DNA of 64,000 nt from Chloroflexota bacterium (GCA_022826725.1 JAJDUF010000016.1:372001-436000); one strand, 5' to 3'; numbered from the stretch's first letter, positions 49,284 to 58,404 are shown. Made by a program: numbers and translations. The notes: generated by a model not told the origin, from the sequence alone.

Positions 49284-51521
49284 TCAGGAGTCTTGGGGCC
49301 GCTGGTCGAACAACTCCCACGCCAACTCTAGCTTCCCGTCACTGCTCTTGGCGAGTTCGTTGCCATCAATGATCGCGCTCACACTCCCATCCGCCGACAG
49401 CACCAGGTCCAGCGTTGAGTCCCTGATCTTCAGGTTACGCAGGTTGGCCCAGGGCCAGGGCGAGTGGACCTCCACCGTCAGGGCACCGGCATTCCAGCGC
49501 AGCCCGAAGACTCCCTCTGTGACAGCGGTCAGCGCACTCAGGATACAGGGGTAGTTAGGGAAACGGTCGGGAACAATCTCGCCGGTGTCGGCCTGGTATA
49601 CCTCTCCCCGGTACCGTGGGCCTAGTCCTCCGTTCTCTCCCAAGCGCCTGAACAGCTTGAACAGCTGGGTATGCGCTTCCTCGTAGCACCCGTGGGCGTA
49701 CAGGCCCGCGGGGACCTGGTTGCACCAGTGCATGTCAAAGCTGCTGTTGTAGCCCTTCCAGTCGTCGGGGTTGAAGTACGGGCTGCTACGGGCCAGCGAG
49801 ATCACCCCGTAGTCGCTGGCGAACTCCGGGTCGGCGCACCACCGGGCCAGGGTTGCCGCCTGTTCCTGGGTGGCCAGGCCGCCGGGGCGGTAGACCTGGC
49901 TAGCGAAGAGCCCCGTGATGAAGCCCCCGATCCCCATGTAGTCGTTGACGGTGCCGTCCTTGTTCAGATCACAGAAGAACTGCAACTCCTCGTTCCACAT
50001 GTGTTTCTGGATGGCCGTTGCGATCTCCTGGGCCTGCTCGCCATACCTCTTGCTCCGGGCCGTGTTCCCGGCTAGTCCTTCGATGTCGGCCATGGCCAGA
50101 AAAGACCCCAGGATACCGGCGTTGGAGTCGTTGTAAAAGGTGCCTTCGCCGCCACGATAGCCGGTGACCGCCTCCAGATTCGGCCCCAGACCGCCGCCGG
50201 AATAGCCGGTCTGGTCAGACACGTCTGACGGCAGTTCGTTGTCGGTCCAGAACAGGCCCGTCTTGCTGTCCAGGTAGGCCAGTTGAGCCTCCAGGGCGTC
50301 CTCCAGCCGTTGCAGGACCGTCATGCCGCCGATGTCCTCGTCCAGCAGCGCCAGATCGCCCGTGGTAAGCAGGTACTTGTATAGAGCCCCACAACAAGAC
50401 CCCAAATGGCGAGCGTAGCCTCGTCCATATTGGCGGCCCTTGGCAATCCCACCAATGAGTACCCCATGCTTGCGGGTCTCTTTGAGTAGGAGTAGCAATA
50501 GGTCACGGACCGGTTTCGGGTCATATAGCAGGTTGACTGCTTCGGCTTGCATCCCGTCTCCGGCAGCCATCCAAATAAGGACATTGAGGCTAACGTTATT
50601 GGAGTTGAACAGGCCGGGCGGTGCCGGGCCTATGGGCACGTCTATCTGGTTCGCCCGGAAGTCCGGCCACGACCACAGGAAGGTCTTCGAAAAGGTCTCG
50701 TCCGGGGTCTCCAGGTGCGGAACCTCGTTGAGGTAGGCGTTCCACCACGACTCGGTCTCTGCTTCCAGTTGCTCGGGCGACGACAGCAGCTGACGCAGGC
50801 CCTCCCTTGCCGCTGCGACCGTGGGCCCAAAGGCGCGCGCCACGTAGCAGGTCGCCGCGTGGTCACCGTCCTGCCTTGCTACCGCCATCTTCACCATGAT
50901 GTCAGTGGCAAAAGCGCCGTCCTCTCCCAGGTTCACGTTCTCAGCGTCCACCGTCGCACCGATGGCCTCGCCGTAGCCGTCAATGCTGTTCCTGAACCAG
51001 ACGGTCCCGCCACCCAGCTCGTAGCCGGCCTCAGTCATCCGCAGCCGCCGGCCACGATCCCCTGCAATCTCCTGGTAGACGTGCCAGCGAGCACTGGCGT
51101 TGCCCGCCTTGGGCACCAGCTCCACCTTCAAGAGATAGCCGGGCCGCAGGCGCGGCAGTAGCAGGGAGACGGCAACAACGAGATCATCGAACTCGTACCG
51201 CCACACCTGCCGGTCGGGTCGAAAGGTAACGGTAAGCCTGTTTGAGCCGGGCCCGGGCGATGAAGACAGCAGGTACTTCTTGCCTGTTTCGGCGTCGTAC
51301 ACCGCCGGGACCAGGTGCTCCTCACCGTTGTTCCGGCCGTACTCCAGTCCCTGGGCGCCGAACCCGAAGCAGACCACTTCGCTGACCCGAGATCGGTCGA
51401 GCTCCGCCATCAACTCCAGTTGGCCGTTTCCGTACATGGCGGGATGCAACAGTGTGTGTAGCTGTTGGGGCTGAATGCTGTACTCAAGCCAGGCGTTCAG
51501 GTCCTTGATGGTGTCAGCCAT
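49284..51521 (-). CDS. Large (alpha/alpha)6-barrel glycosidase-like protein
   Basis: A 745-aa protein. The N-terminal 270 residues are beta-rich (LKVELVPKAGNASARWHVYQ); the middle (275-660) shows the helical-barrel signatures of inverting glycosidases: TFLWSWPDFRANQID, DLALLDEDIGGMTVLQRLED, NDSNAGILGSFLAMADIEGL, DYGVISLARSSPYFNPDDWK and HWCNQVPAGLYAHGCYEEAH. A small beta domain ends the chain (VEVHSPWPWANLRNLKIRDS). This is the architecture of GH63/GH78/GH94-like families, but I cannot place it in a numbered family. No signal peptide. It lies 340 bp downstream of the second glycosidase on the same strand. Confidence 0.65.
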   Translation of the reverse strand: MADTIKDLNAWLEYSIQPQQLHTLLHPAMYGNGQLELMAELDRSRVSEVVCFGFGAQGLEYGRNNGEEHLVPAVYDAETGKKYLLSSSPGPGSNRLTVTFRPDRQVWRYEFDDLVVAVSLLLPRLRPGYLLKVELVPKAGNASARWHVYQEIAGDRGRRLRMTEAGYELGGGTVWFRNSIDGYGEAIGATVDAENVNLGEDGAFATDIMVKMAVARQDGDHAATCYVARAFGPTVAAAREGLRQLLSSPEQLEAETESWWNAYLNEVPHLETPDETFSKTFLWSWPDFRANQIDVPIGPAPPGLFNSNNVSLNVLIWMAAGDGMQAEAVNLLYDPKPVRDLLLLLLKETRKHGVLIGGIAKGRQYGRGYARHLGSCCGALYKYLLTTGDLALLDEDIGGMTVLQRLEDALEAQLAYLDSKTGLFWTDNELPSDVSDQTGYSGGGLGPNLEAVTGYRGGEGTFYNDSNAGILGSFLAMADIEGLAGNTARSKRYGEQAQEIATAIQKHMWNEELQFFCDLNKDGTVNDYMGIGGFITGLFASQVYRPGGLATQEQAATLARWCADPEFASDYGVISLARSSPYFNPDDWKGYNSSFDMHWCNQVPAGLYAHGCYEEAHTQLFKLFRRLGENGGLGPRYRGEVYQADTGEIVPDRFPNYPCILSALTAVTEGVFGLRWNAGALTVEVHSPWPWANLRNLKIRDSTLDLVLSADGSVSAIIDGNELAKSSDGKLELAWELFDQRPQDS

Positions 51522-51557
51522 GTTTCTACAACTCCCATCAGCACTAATAGGGAGAGC

Positions 51558-51797
51558 CTATTTTTGTACCGGTCGATTGATAATCCGATCAGATTTTACT
51601 CCCGCGCCGCTACTCGCTCCCCTCTGCGTGCGTGCCACCCGATAGTACCCCCGCTTCGCCGGTGTGGTCGCTTCTGGCTCGCCAACGATGGATGTGATGA
51701 CCTCCTGGGTGATGCAGTCGCGGTGCATGCGGTTGCGCGCGTGACGAGTGAAGGCAATTGGCCCAAGCATGGGGCCACCAGTACTATCAACCGGCAC
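51558..51797 (-). CDS. DUF4258-like small protein, C terminus probably frameshifted
   Basis: A 79-aa ORF whose centre, FTRHARNRMHRDCITQEVIT then SIVGEPEATTPAKRGYYRV, matches DUF4258 proteins (short RelE-like fold, 'RHAxxRMxxRxIt'). After GYYRV the residues no longer fit; the next frame reads ARRGERVAARE, closer to the expected end, so a frameshift near 51640 is likely. ATG 51770 is an alternative start. Probably a decayed toxin-like gene without a partner. Confidence 0.5.
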   Translation of the reverse strand: MPVDSTGGPMLGPIAFTRHARNRMHRDCITQEVITSIVGEPEATTPAKRGYYRVARTQRGASSGAGVKSDRIINRPVQK

Positions 51798-51858
51798 TTC
51801 GCAGGATGGCTTGGAACTTCTGCGCTGGCAGTTGTAGCTGGGTGCAGCCTACCTTGCG

Positions 51859-53598
51859 CTACATAGCTTCGTCGCGTAGCTCATCCAGGCCGAGGAGCAG
51901 ACTCGCCGTCACCGCTGCCGTCCAATGGTAGTCGCGAATCGACCCTCCCCGCGAGCGGATGTCGTAGGGCTTCCTGATCGGCCCCTTCCGGTCGCAGGCC
52001 GGGGGCGGTGCCTCGTCTTTCGCATCATAGTACTCGAACAGGACGCCGTAGCACCGGTAGTACTTCTGCACGAGCTCGATTGACTTCTGCGCCAACCGGT
52101 CCGCCTCTTCGGTCCTCCCCTGCTTGGCCAAACCCCTGATGACGAAATAGTTGGCGTTCACCCAAGTTGGGCCGCGCCACATATCGGTGGACCATGCCGG
52201 GTCCGAGACAGCCACCGTGGGCACGGGATAGGCCGTGTCGAACAAGGTTGGGTCCCTGAGCGCCGCAACTAATCTGTCCACACGCTCCGGTGGCACGTCG
52301 TTCAATAAGAGCGGGTAGAAGCCACTGATGGCCTTGACGCGGATAAACCGCCCATCTAGCTCACGGTCGTAGTAGAAACCGTCCTCGTCGTGCCACAGCC
52401 TGCGATGCACCCGCGCGGCCATTGCCCTCGACCGCTGCGCCCAGCGACGCCCCTGCTCAACCTCTCCCAACTCCTCGGCAATGCGCGCCGTGTACTGCAT
52501 GTCGAGGGCCGCGTAGACCGAGAAATCCACGGCATCGAAGGGAACGGCCCGGTCGAAGCGTGGTGAGTTGTCCATGCCCGCTTCGCCGCCGCGGTACTTC
52601 TTGCCTTGTTCGAGAGACCATTCCAGCAGGCCATTCCCATCGCTATCCCGGTTCGCGCAGTCCCATTCCAGGTAGCGTTCGAGCCGCGGTAGCGCGTACT
52701 GCAAGCACGACTTGTCTTGCAAGGCCTCGTAGTTCTCCCAGACGCCCCAGGCCAGAATCGGCGGTTGAATGGCGCCGGGCCAGCTAGGGCCACGATGGGG
52801 CGTCATCTGGATGGGGATCATGCCGTCGGCCGTCTGGGTATCCAGGACCGATTTCAGGAAATCCCAGGAGAGCCTGGGGAACAGCCGGTTCATGCCAAAG
52901 GAGTGGAACACCGAGTCCCACAGCCACATGTGCCGGTGCGGCACCCGATCGGGAGTGGACCAGGTCTGCCGGATTGCCCCTTCTTTGGACAGCGTGTTGA
53001 CCCTCATCACGCTGAAGCATTTCCTGAGCAAACGATCCCTTTCAGGAGACTTGAGCGCCGGGACGTTCCGGTACGCAGCCAGCCGCTTTTGGACCTCGTC
53101 GCCGACCTCCAGCCCCATTCCTGCCTCGGCTCGCTGCCGGGCCTGCGCGACGGACTTTCCATACGAGAGCGCAAACCGTCCCCCGTGCTCGATCAGGGCG
53201 AGCACGTCCCGGTTCTGCTCGTCCTCGGAGAGCCGGAAGGGGCGTTGCCACGCCGCGACGGGGCCTGCTTCAATACCGAGTTGCAGCCGAGTAGCAGTGG
53301 GCGTAACTCCGATCAGGGTGTGCCAGTGGCTGAAGGCCAGGACAAGATCGCCCTGCGGTGTCTCCACACCCAGCACGTCGCCCGTGGCAATACGGGCCGC
53401 CCCCTCATGGCGCAGCTTGATGTCCAACAGCCGGCGCCGCGGGGTGTGAAAGAGCAGGCCGTATCGCGCGCGCGCCAACGTAGCCACAAACCCCGAGGAG
53501 ACGCTTGTTTCTCCGTCCATGCCGGAGAAGGCGAAGAGTGCTCCCTCGCCCCAAACGTCCGGGAGGTTCTTGATCCGCCGCGCTATATCGGCAAGCAC
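51859..53598 (-). CDS. GH63-type (alpha/alpha)6 glycosidase, mannosylglycerate-hydrolase-like
   Basis: A 579-aa protein with GH63/trehalase-like signatures: HMWLWDSVFHSFGMNRLFP, GMIPIQMTPHRGPSWPGAIQ, GNGLLEWSLEQGKKYRGGEA then GMDNSPRFDRAV (catalytic region), DMWRGPTWVNANYFVIRGLA and the C-terminal DIRSRGGSIRDYHWTAAV. Bacterial proteins of this form hydrolyse mannosylglycerate, glucosylglycerate or alpha-glucosides. GTG 53598 lies 10 bp after the stop of the phosphonoacetate-hydrolase-like gene, so the two are in one operon. The exact glycoside is unknown. Confidence 0.8.
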   Translation of the reverse strand: MLADIARRIKNLPDVWGEGALFAFSGMDGETSVSSGFVATLARARYGLLFHTPRRRLLDIKLRHEGAARIATGDVLGVETPQGDLVLAFSHWHTLIGVTPTATRLQLGIEAGPVAAWQRPFRLSEDEQNRDVLALIEHGGRFALSYGKSVAQARQRAEAGMGLEVGDEVQKRLAAYRNVPALKSPERDRLLRKCFSVMRVNTLSKEGAIRQTWSTPDRVPHRHMWLWDSVFHSFGMNRLFPRLSWDFLKSVLDTQTADGMIPIQMTPHRGPSWPGAIQPPILAWGVWENYEALQDKSCLQYALPRLERYLEWDCANRDSDGNGLLEWSLEQGKKYRGGEAGMDNSPRFDRAVPFDAVDFSVYAALDMQYTARIAEELGEVEQGRRWAQRSRAMAARVHRRLWHDEDGFYYDRELDGRFIRVKAISGFYPLLLNDVPPERVDRLVAALRDPTLFDTAYPVPTVAVSDPAWSTDMWRGPTWVNANYFVIRGLAKQGRTEEADRLAQKSIELVQKYYRCYGVLFEYYDAKDEAPPPACDRKGPIRKPYDIRSRGGSIRDYHWTAAVTASLLLGLDELRDEAM

Positions 53599-53607
53599 AG
53601 GCCCGCC

Positions 53608-54873
53608 CTAGACCACGACCCCGTTGATCGCATAGTCGAAGATTTCGTAGCTCTGGAGCGTGCCGCCGGCGGCCCGTGCAGCATACGCCTCGTTCAGCGG
53701 AGCGGACAGGATGAACGGCACGCGCCGCTCGGAAATACCGCCGTGCGAGCGCAGACGAAACCCTTGCAGAGCGGACAGGTCGTGCGCGGCCGCCGAGGTG
53801 CCGATAGCCGTGTCCGCTGTGGTGCTCACCGCCACGTCGCCCTCGCGGTCGGGCGGCAGGTCGAACGCCGCGCAGACCGCCGCTTTGCCGTAGACCGCCT
53901 CGATACCGGGCAGCTCCCGTGTCACGCGGATGACCGCCTCCGACGTGACCCCATCGTAACAGTAGACGCGCGCAAACCCGCCCAACGAGCCGTGATGCAC
54001 CACGTAGGGGTCGGTGATCGGCAAGATCACGCGCGTCCGGCCGGCCCCGAACTCGCCGTCGAGCACATCCTGGAGATAGATGACGTTCGGCGAGCCGTCC
54101 GGCCGCGACTTGTCGTTCATGCCGTGGTCGGCGGTGATGCCGACGACGGCGCCCAGCGCCGCCAGCCGCCCGAACGCATCGTCCAGCCGCGCGTAGAAGT
54201 CGTTGATCTCCGGCGTGCCGGGGGCGTACTTGTGCTGGATGTAGTCGGTCAGCGACAGGTACATCAGTTCGGGGCGATGGCGCTCCAACAGCTTGATGCC
54301 TGCTTCGAGCACAAAGAGCGATAGCTCGGCTGAATACACGTCGGGCAGCGGCCAGCCCACCAGGTCGAGCACCTGCTCGATGCCGTTCTCCTCGCGTGTG
54401 CATTGACCGGCCCGCTCCGACGAAAAGTTCATGCTGCCGCCGGCGATGTTGATGCCCCGGCCCAGCTGCCGGCGCAGCTTGTCTTTGGCCGTAATCGCCA
54501 CCACCCGCGCCCCGCGCTGCGAGAACTCCGCCAAGAGCGACTCGGAGCGCACGAATTCGGGGTCGTTCATCATCACCGCAGCGCCCGTGTCCGGGTCGAG
54601 GAAGTAGTTCCCGGAGATGCCGTGGACCGCCGGTGGGCTGCCGGTGACAATCGAGAGGTTGTTCGGGTTGGTCAGACTCGGCACGATGCCGTCGGCCACG
54701 GCGCCGAACCCCTGCGCCATAAAACGCTCGACGTTGGGGATGATGCCATCCCGCTCGGCCTGCTCGAAGTAGGCCGGATCGCCCCCGTCTATGCACACGA
54801 CGACTACCGGGCAGCGCGGCCAGCGGTAGGTCACGTCGTTCAGCGTCACGGCTCGGTTATCGGCTGCACTCAT
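53608..54873 (-). CDS. Phosphonoacetate-hydrolase-like alkaline phosphatase superfamily protein
   Basis: A 421-aa binuclear-zinc enzyme. Ligand positions are visible: Asp in VVVCIDGGDPAYF, nucleophile Thr in VPSLTNPNNLSIVTG, Asp/His in YLSLTDYIQHKYAPG, Asp-His in ITADHGMNDKS and His in LRSHGGISERRVPF. GISGNYFLDPDTG and ITAKDKLRRQLGRG are strongly reminiscent of phosphonoacetate hydrolase (PhnA), which splits phosphonoacetate to acetate and phosphate. No phosphonate transport or phnW/phnY gene is nearby; its neighbours are glycosidases, so the substrate may differ. Confidence 0.82.
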   Translation of the reverse strand: MSAADNRAVTLNDVTYRWPRCPVVVVCIDGGDPAYFEQAERDGIIPNVERFMAQGFGAVADGIVPSLTNPNNLSIVTGSPPAVHGISGNYFLDPDTGAAVMMNDPEFVRSESLLAEFSQRGARVVAITAKDKLRRQLGRGINIAGGSMNFSSERAGQCTREENGIEQVLDLVGWPLPDVYSAELSLFVLEAGIKLLERHRPELMYLSLTDYIQHKYAPGTPEINDFYARLDDAFGRLAALGAVVGITADHGMNDKSRPDGSPNVIYLQDVLDGEFGAGRTRVILPITDPYVVHHGSLGGFARVYCYDGVTSEAVIRVTRELPGIEAVYGKAAVCAAFDLPPDREGDVAVSTTADTAIGTSAAAHDLSALQGFRLRSHGGISERRVPFILSAPLNEAYAARAAGGTLQSYEIFDYAINGVVV

Positions 54874-54954
54874 AGTCCTCGCCCCTCACCACTGGATAGT
54901 GTCGCTCGCTGTCGGTTCATGCCAGCGTCCCCGCTCTGAGAGAACTTTGCATAA

Positions 54955-55022
54955 CCGTCATTCCCGCGAAAGCGGGAATCCATCCCGATCATCCTTGCAT
55001 CCTGAAAAATCCTGATTCAGAC
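54955..55022. repeat. dRS3-like palindrome with trailing ATCCTGAAAAATCCTGATTC motif
   Basis: CGTCATTCCCGCGAAAGCGG continuing GAATCCATCC (54955-54985), followed by TGCATCCTGAAAAATCCTGA and TTCAGACAATC (about 54995-55025). It lies between the Gfo/Idh/MocA gene and the phosphonoacetate-hydrolase-like gene. Confidence 0.8.
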
Positions 55023-55084
55023 AATCATCCCCCGCCGCAGGGGCATCCCTTGTGGCTGCCCAGTAGCCGCGGCACCAGCCGGCG

Positions 55085-56098
55085 CTACATCGGCCGGCGA
55101 CGACCACCTCGCCGGCCGACGGCGTGGATGCGCTCGACAAGCTCCATCGTCTTGGCTGCATCGGCGAAGTTGGTCAACGGCTGCCGGCCCTCCTTGATGC
55201 AGTCAATGAAGTGCCGGTTCTCGTGCCACTGTCCCTTCCAATGCAGCGGTTCATCACCCGGCGCGCCGCCCAAAGTGCCGAACTCCTGCGAGTCGTACAC
55301 CTCCGGCTCGCCGTTGTCCGCCACGATGTAGGACTCGCGGTCGGCATCCACGTAGGCGGTAATGCCCGGCCCGTGAAACTCGGCCCGGTAAATGCGTCGG
55401 CCGGTCGCGTAGCTGGATTGCAGAACGCCCACGGCCCCGCTACTGAAGGACACCAGCGCCGTGAACTCGTTCGGGGACGGGCCGGGCGCCCGGCGCGTGC
55501 GGACGTGCGCCGCGACGTGCTCGACCTCGCCGCCACAGAGGAAGCGCAGGTTGTCTACCGCGTGGCAGCCGTCCACGGTCAGGTTGTCAATCACACCTCC
55601 GTAGTGCCCGGCGTGCTGGCTCAGGTCGGTGGACTTGAGGAAGCTGACGGTCGCTTGCTGGATCGGTCCCCGCTCCTCGACCCGCCGTTTCAACGCGGTT
55701 TGTGCCGGAATGTGCCGGCGCTGAAAGCCGACGGCCGTCAGGCAGGAATGCTCCTCCGCAAAATAGGCCAGCATCTGCGCCTGATGCGCCGTCACGCACA
55801 GCGGTTTCTCCACGAACAGGTGCCGCCCTTGCTGCAGCACGGTGCTGGCCGGCTCGAAGAGGTCCTGGGGCGGCATGATGACGTACACGGCATCCGGGTC
55901 AACCTCGTCCAGCATCTTTCGGTAGTCGGAATAGACGCGCGGAATGCCCCAGCGCTCGGCGGTGGCCTGCGCCTTTTCGACAAACAGATCGCACGTCGCC
56001 GCCAGGTCTACGTCGGGCAGGCTGGCAACGGAGGGGTAGTGTACGCCGTTCGCCAAACCGCCGGCCCCGATAAACGCCACCCGTACTTTGTCCGCCAT
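55085..56098 (-). CDS. Gfo/Idh/MocA-family oxidoreductase
   Basis: A 337-aa two-domain dehydrogenase. N-terminal Rossmann motif KVRVAFIGAGGLANGVHYPS, then DAVYVIMPPQDLFEPA, and the family lysine in LFVEKPLCVTAHQAQML (EKP). The C-terminal domain carries GVIDNLTVDGCHAVDNLRFL, where the D-x3-H pair matches the catalytic histidine of inositol/glucose dehydrogenases. These enzymes oxidise sugars or inositols with NAD(P). AAAGGAG precedes ATG 56098. It is the first gene of a minus-strand series including the PhnA-like and glycosidase genes. Confidence 0.9.
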   Translation of the reverse strand: MADKVRVAFIGAGGLANGVHYPSVASLPDVDLAATCDLFVEKAQATAERWGIPRVYSDYRKMLDEVDPDAVYVIMPPQDLFEPASTVLQQGRHLFVEKPLCVTAHQAQMLAYFAEEHSCLTAVGFQRRHIPAQTALKRRVEERGPIQQATVSFLKSTDLSQHAGHYGGVIDNLTVDGCHAVDNLRFLCGGEVEHVAAHVRTRRAPGPSPNEFTALVSFSSGAVGVLQSSYATGRRIYRAEFHGPGITAYVDADRESYIVADNGEPEVYDSQEFGTLGGAPGDEPLHWKGQWHENRHFIDCIKEGRQPLTNFADAAKTMELVERIHAVGRRGGRRRPM

Positions 56099-56133
56099 TC
56101 GCCCCACTCCTTTCTCGATCCTGCCGGCCCTAT

Positions 56134-56309
56134 CCCGTCATTCCCGCGCAAGCGGGAATCTAGCATTGTAGAGGCGCAACATGTTGCACCCGTCCCTCGT
56201 CATTGCGGCTTTCGCCGCAATCCATGTCCACGCGGCTCCCTTCACTGCGGCTGCCGCCGCACTCCCCCTCTCTATCGCTCGGCGATGGAGAGGGGGCCGG
56301 AGGGTGAGG
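56134..56309. repeat. Cluster of four palindromic repeats
   Basis: In order: dRS3-like unit (56134-56161), GGCGCAACATGTTGCACC (56173-56190), CGTCATTGCGGCTTTCGCCG unit (56198-56228, same as 7904-7934) and a CCCCTCTC-type hairpin (56263-56309). It fills the space between the selenoprotein gene end and the Gfo/Idh/MocA start. Confidence 0.85.
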
Positions 56310-56324
56310 CCCACCACCACCGCC

Positions 56325-58013
56325 CTACCGCCACTCGTCAATCGAAACGCTGCGCTCGTAGGTACTGCTCATAATCCGCCAGTAGCCGTTCGTCTCGCCA
56401 CCGACCACCACCACCTGAATGTCCTCCAAGCGGAACATCGGGATCAGCTCGTCCTCCGCCGCCTTGAGCAGCGTCGCATACGGTTCCACGCCGTTCAGCG
56501 CCTGCGGATAGACGTAGTTCTGAATCAGTTGGTAGTCCCAGTACTCACCCGCGGGGAGCGTGGCATTCTCGTGAACCCATTGGATCAGCTTCTCCTTGGT
56601 GTCGAAGCCGCCCCGGTCCAGGAACTGCCGTGCCGTAATCGGGTCCAAGACCAGCGTCGGGGGACTGTGCGGATCCATGCCGCGCAGCAAGTTGATCACG
56701 TGCTCGCGCCAGTAGCGCTCGCGTAGTCCCAGGGTGAACGCGGTCGCCCGACACCCGCCGAACACACTCACCACGCTCTCGTCCGGCTGGAACCCATGCT
56801 GCACGTGGAACGGCACCCACGGACTCCCTTCCTCGTTCTCCGCAAAGGTGACGCTGTTGTAGGCGTAGTTGTTGCCCTGCGAGCCGAGATACGTGCGGCC
56901 CGGCTCCGACCCACCCTGCAAGTTCTGCGACAGCAAGCCGTAGGCGCGGCCAATGGTCGCGTTGGCGTGGTTGTATGGTCCCATCGCCCCCGTGCCCCAG
57001 TTCATCCCTAGCTCCGCGCGGATCGGCCCGTTCACGACGGCCATCGCCGCCATTGAGCTGGTCGTGCTACCCCGCGCACTGACGCCGCTCGCGGCCAGGG
57101 CCAAGATCACCGGGAAATACTCCGGCTTGGCACCGGCCATCACGGCATTGACGGCCACCTTTTCCACGGTGTATGCCCATGCCTCGCGCGTCGAAGTCGG
57201 GCGCATCTGACCGACCACCTCGTCGGGGCGACGGCTGGTCCCGGCCAGCATCGCCGCCACCCGCTCGTGCGTAGGGAGGATGATCGGCAGACGGTCGGTC
57301 CACTGATTGTCCAAGAACAGCTGATGCAGGTTGTCCTCGGTGTCCGGCTCCACCCACCGCGGCGTCGAGCGGTCGAAGCGGCCCGCCGTCTGCTCCTCCC
57401 GACTAAGCGGCCGGGTGAGCGCCGCGATGACATCGTCCATCACCGGCTGACCCGTCACCGGGCTGTTCCCGTCCACGTAGCCTCGTAGCTCCGTCGGTGA
57501 CTTGCCCATCACCGGCTGCGGGACGAAGACGAACCGCTGCTCCGGCATTCCTCGCGCGTAGGCCACCTGCTTGACCGCGCGCGTGAACGATTCGGTTTGG
57601 ATGGAGGCCGTCGGTACTCCATATTCGCTTTCGAGATTAATGCAATGCACGGCGACCGCCGGCGCACACGTACTTCAGTGGCCGACTCCCAGGATCACCG
57701 CGTCGGCCCGCTCCTTGATCTCGTCGAAGAGCGCCGGGTCGTCCTCCGTATACACGCCCGACTTGCTCGTAAACACCGTCTTGATCTGCGGCATCCGCTC
57801 CGCAAACCAAGCCTGCATCTGCTGGAGCAAGAGGTCGCCGTCGTCAAAGCGGCAGTCAACGAGATAGACCGTCTTGCCGTCCAAGCCATCGAGCCGCGGC
57901 GCCATCGCCAACGGCTTGATGGCCGGCGGGTACCCCCGCGGGTTCATCACTACTCGGCGCTGACTACCGCCGTCAGCCGCACTTCCGTTCGCCGGGATTA
58001 CCGTGTTGCTCAT
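56325..58013 (-). CDS. Probable selenoprotein (UGSC-like family): in-frame TGA at 57675-57677 read as selenocysteine
   Basis: Two ORFs in the same frame, 57675-58052 and 56325-57650, are separated only by one TGA. Read through, they make one 562-aa protein whose site is GVGH-U-STCAPAVAVHC, a redox-like U-x-x-C motif at residue 113. Upstream text is YLVDCRFDDGDLLLQQMQAW and VYTEDDPALFDEI; downstream is NLESEYGVPTASIQTESF, FVPQPVMGKSPTELRGYVDG, YFPVILALAASGV and SIDEWR. I recall the UGSC (seleno)protein family with this layout. ATG 58013 follows GGAGG by six bases. A SECIS-like hairpin follows the TGA. The alternatives are a pseudogene or two separate proteins. Confidence 0.75.
57646..57666 (-). 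promoter_or_regulatory. Bacterial SECIS-like hairpin after the TGA codon
   Basis: In the mRNA, bases 9-29 after UGA pair as UGCGC(C)GGC-GGUC-GCCGUGCA: eight pairs (one G-U), one bulged C, and a GGUC loop beginning 18 bases after the UGA. E. coli fdhF has GGUC at 19 bases after its UGA in a bulged stem. Position and loop agree with bacterial SECIS elements. Confidence 0.65.
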
Positions 58014-58095
58014 GCCGCACCTCCACGTTCCACCGGGCCGAGACGGCGCCACGCGCCGCTACTGATCCACGCCAAGCACCGCGCACGGCTTGGCG

Positions 58096-58404
58096 CGGCC
58101 AGCATACCACAGATGGCCGTGACTCCGGCCTCTTTATCCCCGCCGCGCCAGAGGGGGACGTGGGTTCCCGCTGGTGGGGGTACGACAGACGGTGGTCTCG
58201 CCTACCCGATCGCTTGTAGTCGGAAGCGTGCGGAGCACCCATTATGGAGATTTAACCGGCGGTTAGCCTACAGATATTCGCCCCGCACTATACTGCGGTC
58301 TGAGGGCCGGCGCGATGAGTCACCCAACGCATGATAGCCCGATCTTTGGACGGCCGGTCAGCGCGTCGCGGCCAGCACACCACAGATGGCCGTATACTTA
58401 ACCG
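58096..58404. repeat. Duplicated promoter/5'-end segment and short direct repeats
   Basis: 58253-58352 is about 80% identical to 59537-59634, the promoter and first codons of the dioxygenase gene, including CCCGCACTATACTGCGGTC. The copy even keeps ATGAGTCACCCAACGCATGA and a short reading frame (MSHPTHDSPIFGRPV) that ends at 58400. A 28-bp direct repeat, GCGGCCAGCATACCACAGAT (58097-58123) and GCGGCCAGCACACCACAGAT (58369-58396), flanks it. No other gene is seen in this 390-bp gap. Confidence 0.8.

Noticed and set aside
53405-54796. 463-codon minus-strand frame overlapping the phosphonoacetate-hydrolase-like gene
   Set aside because: Arg/Gly-rich shadow frame; the other frame has intact metal-site motifs.
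55124-56374. 416-codon plus-strand frame opposite the Gfo/Idh/MocA gene
   Set aside because: Shadow of a well-supported gene; no domain text and no ribosome site.
58013-58052. Extension of the selenoprotein to the upstream start at 58052
   Set aside because: ATG 58013 has GGAGG at six bases; the upstream codons lack a site.
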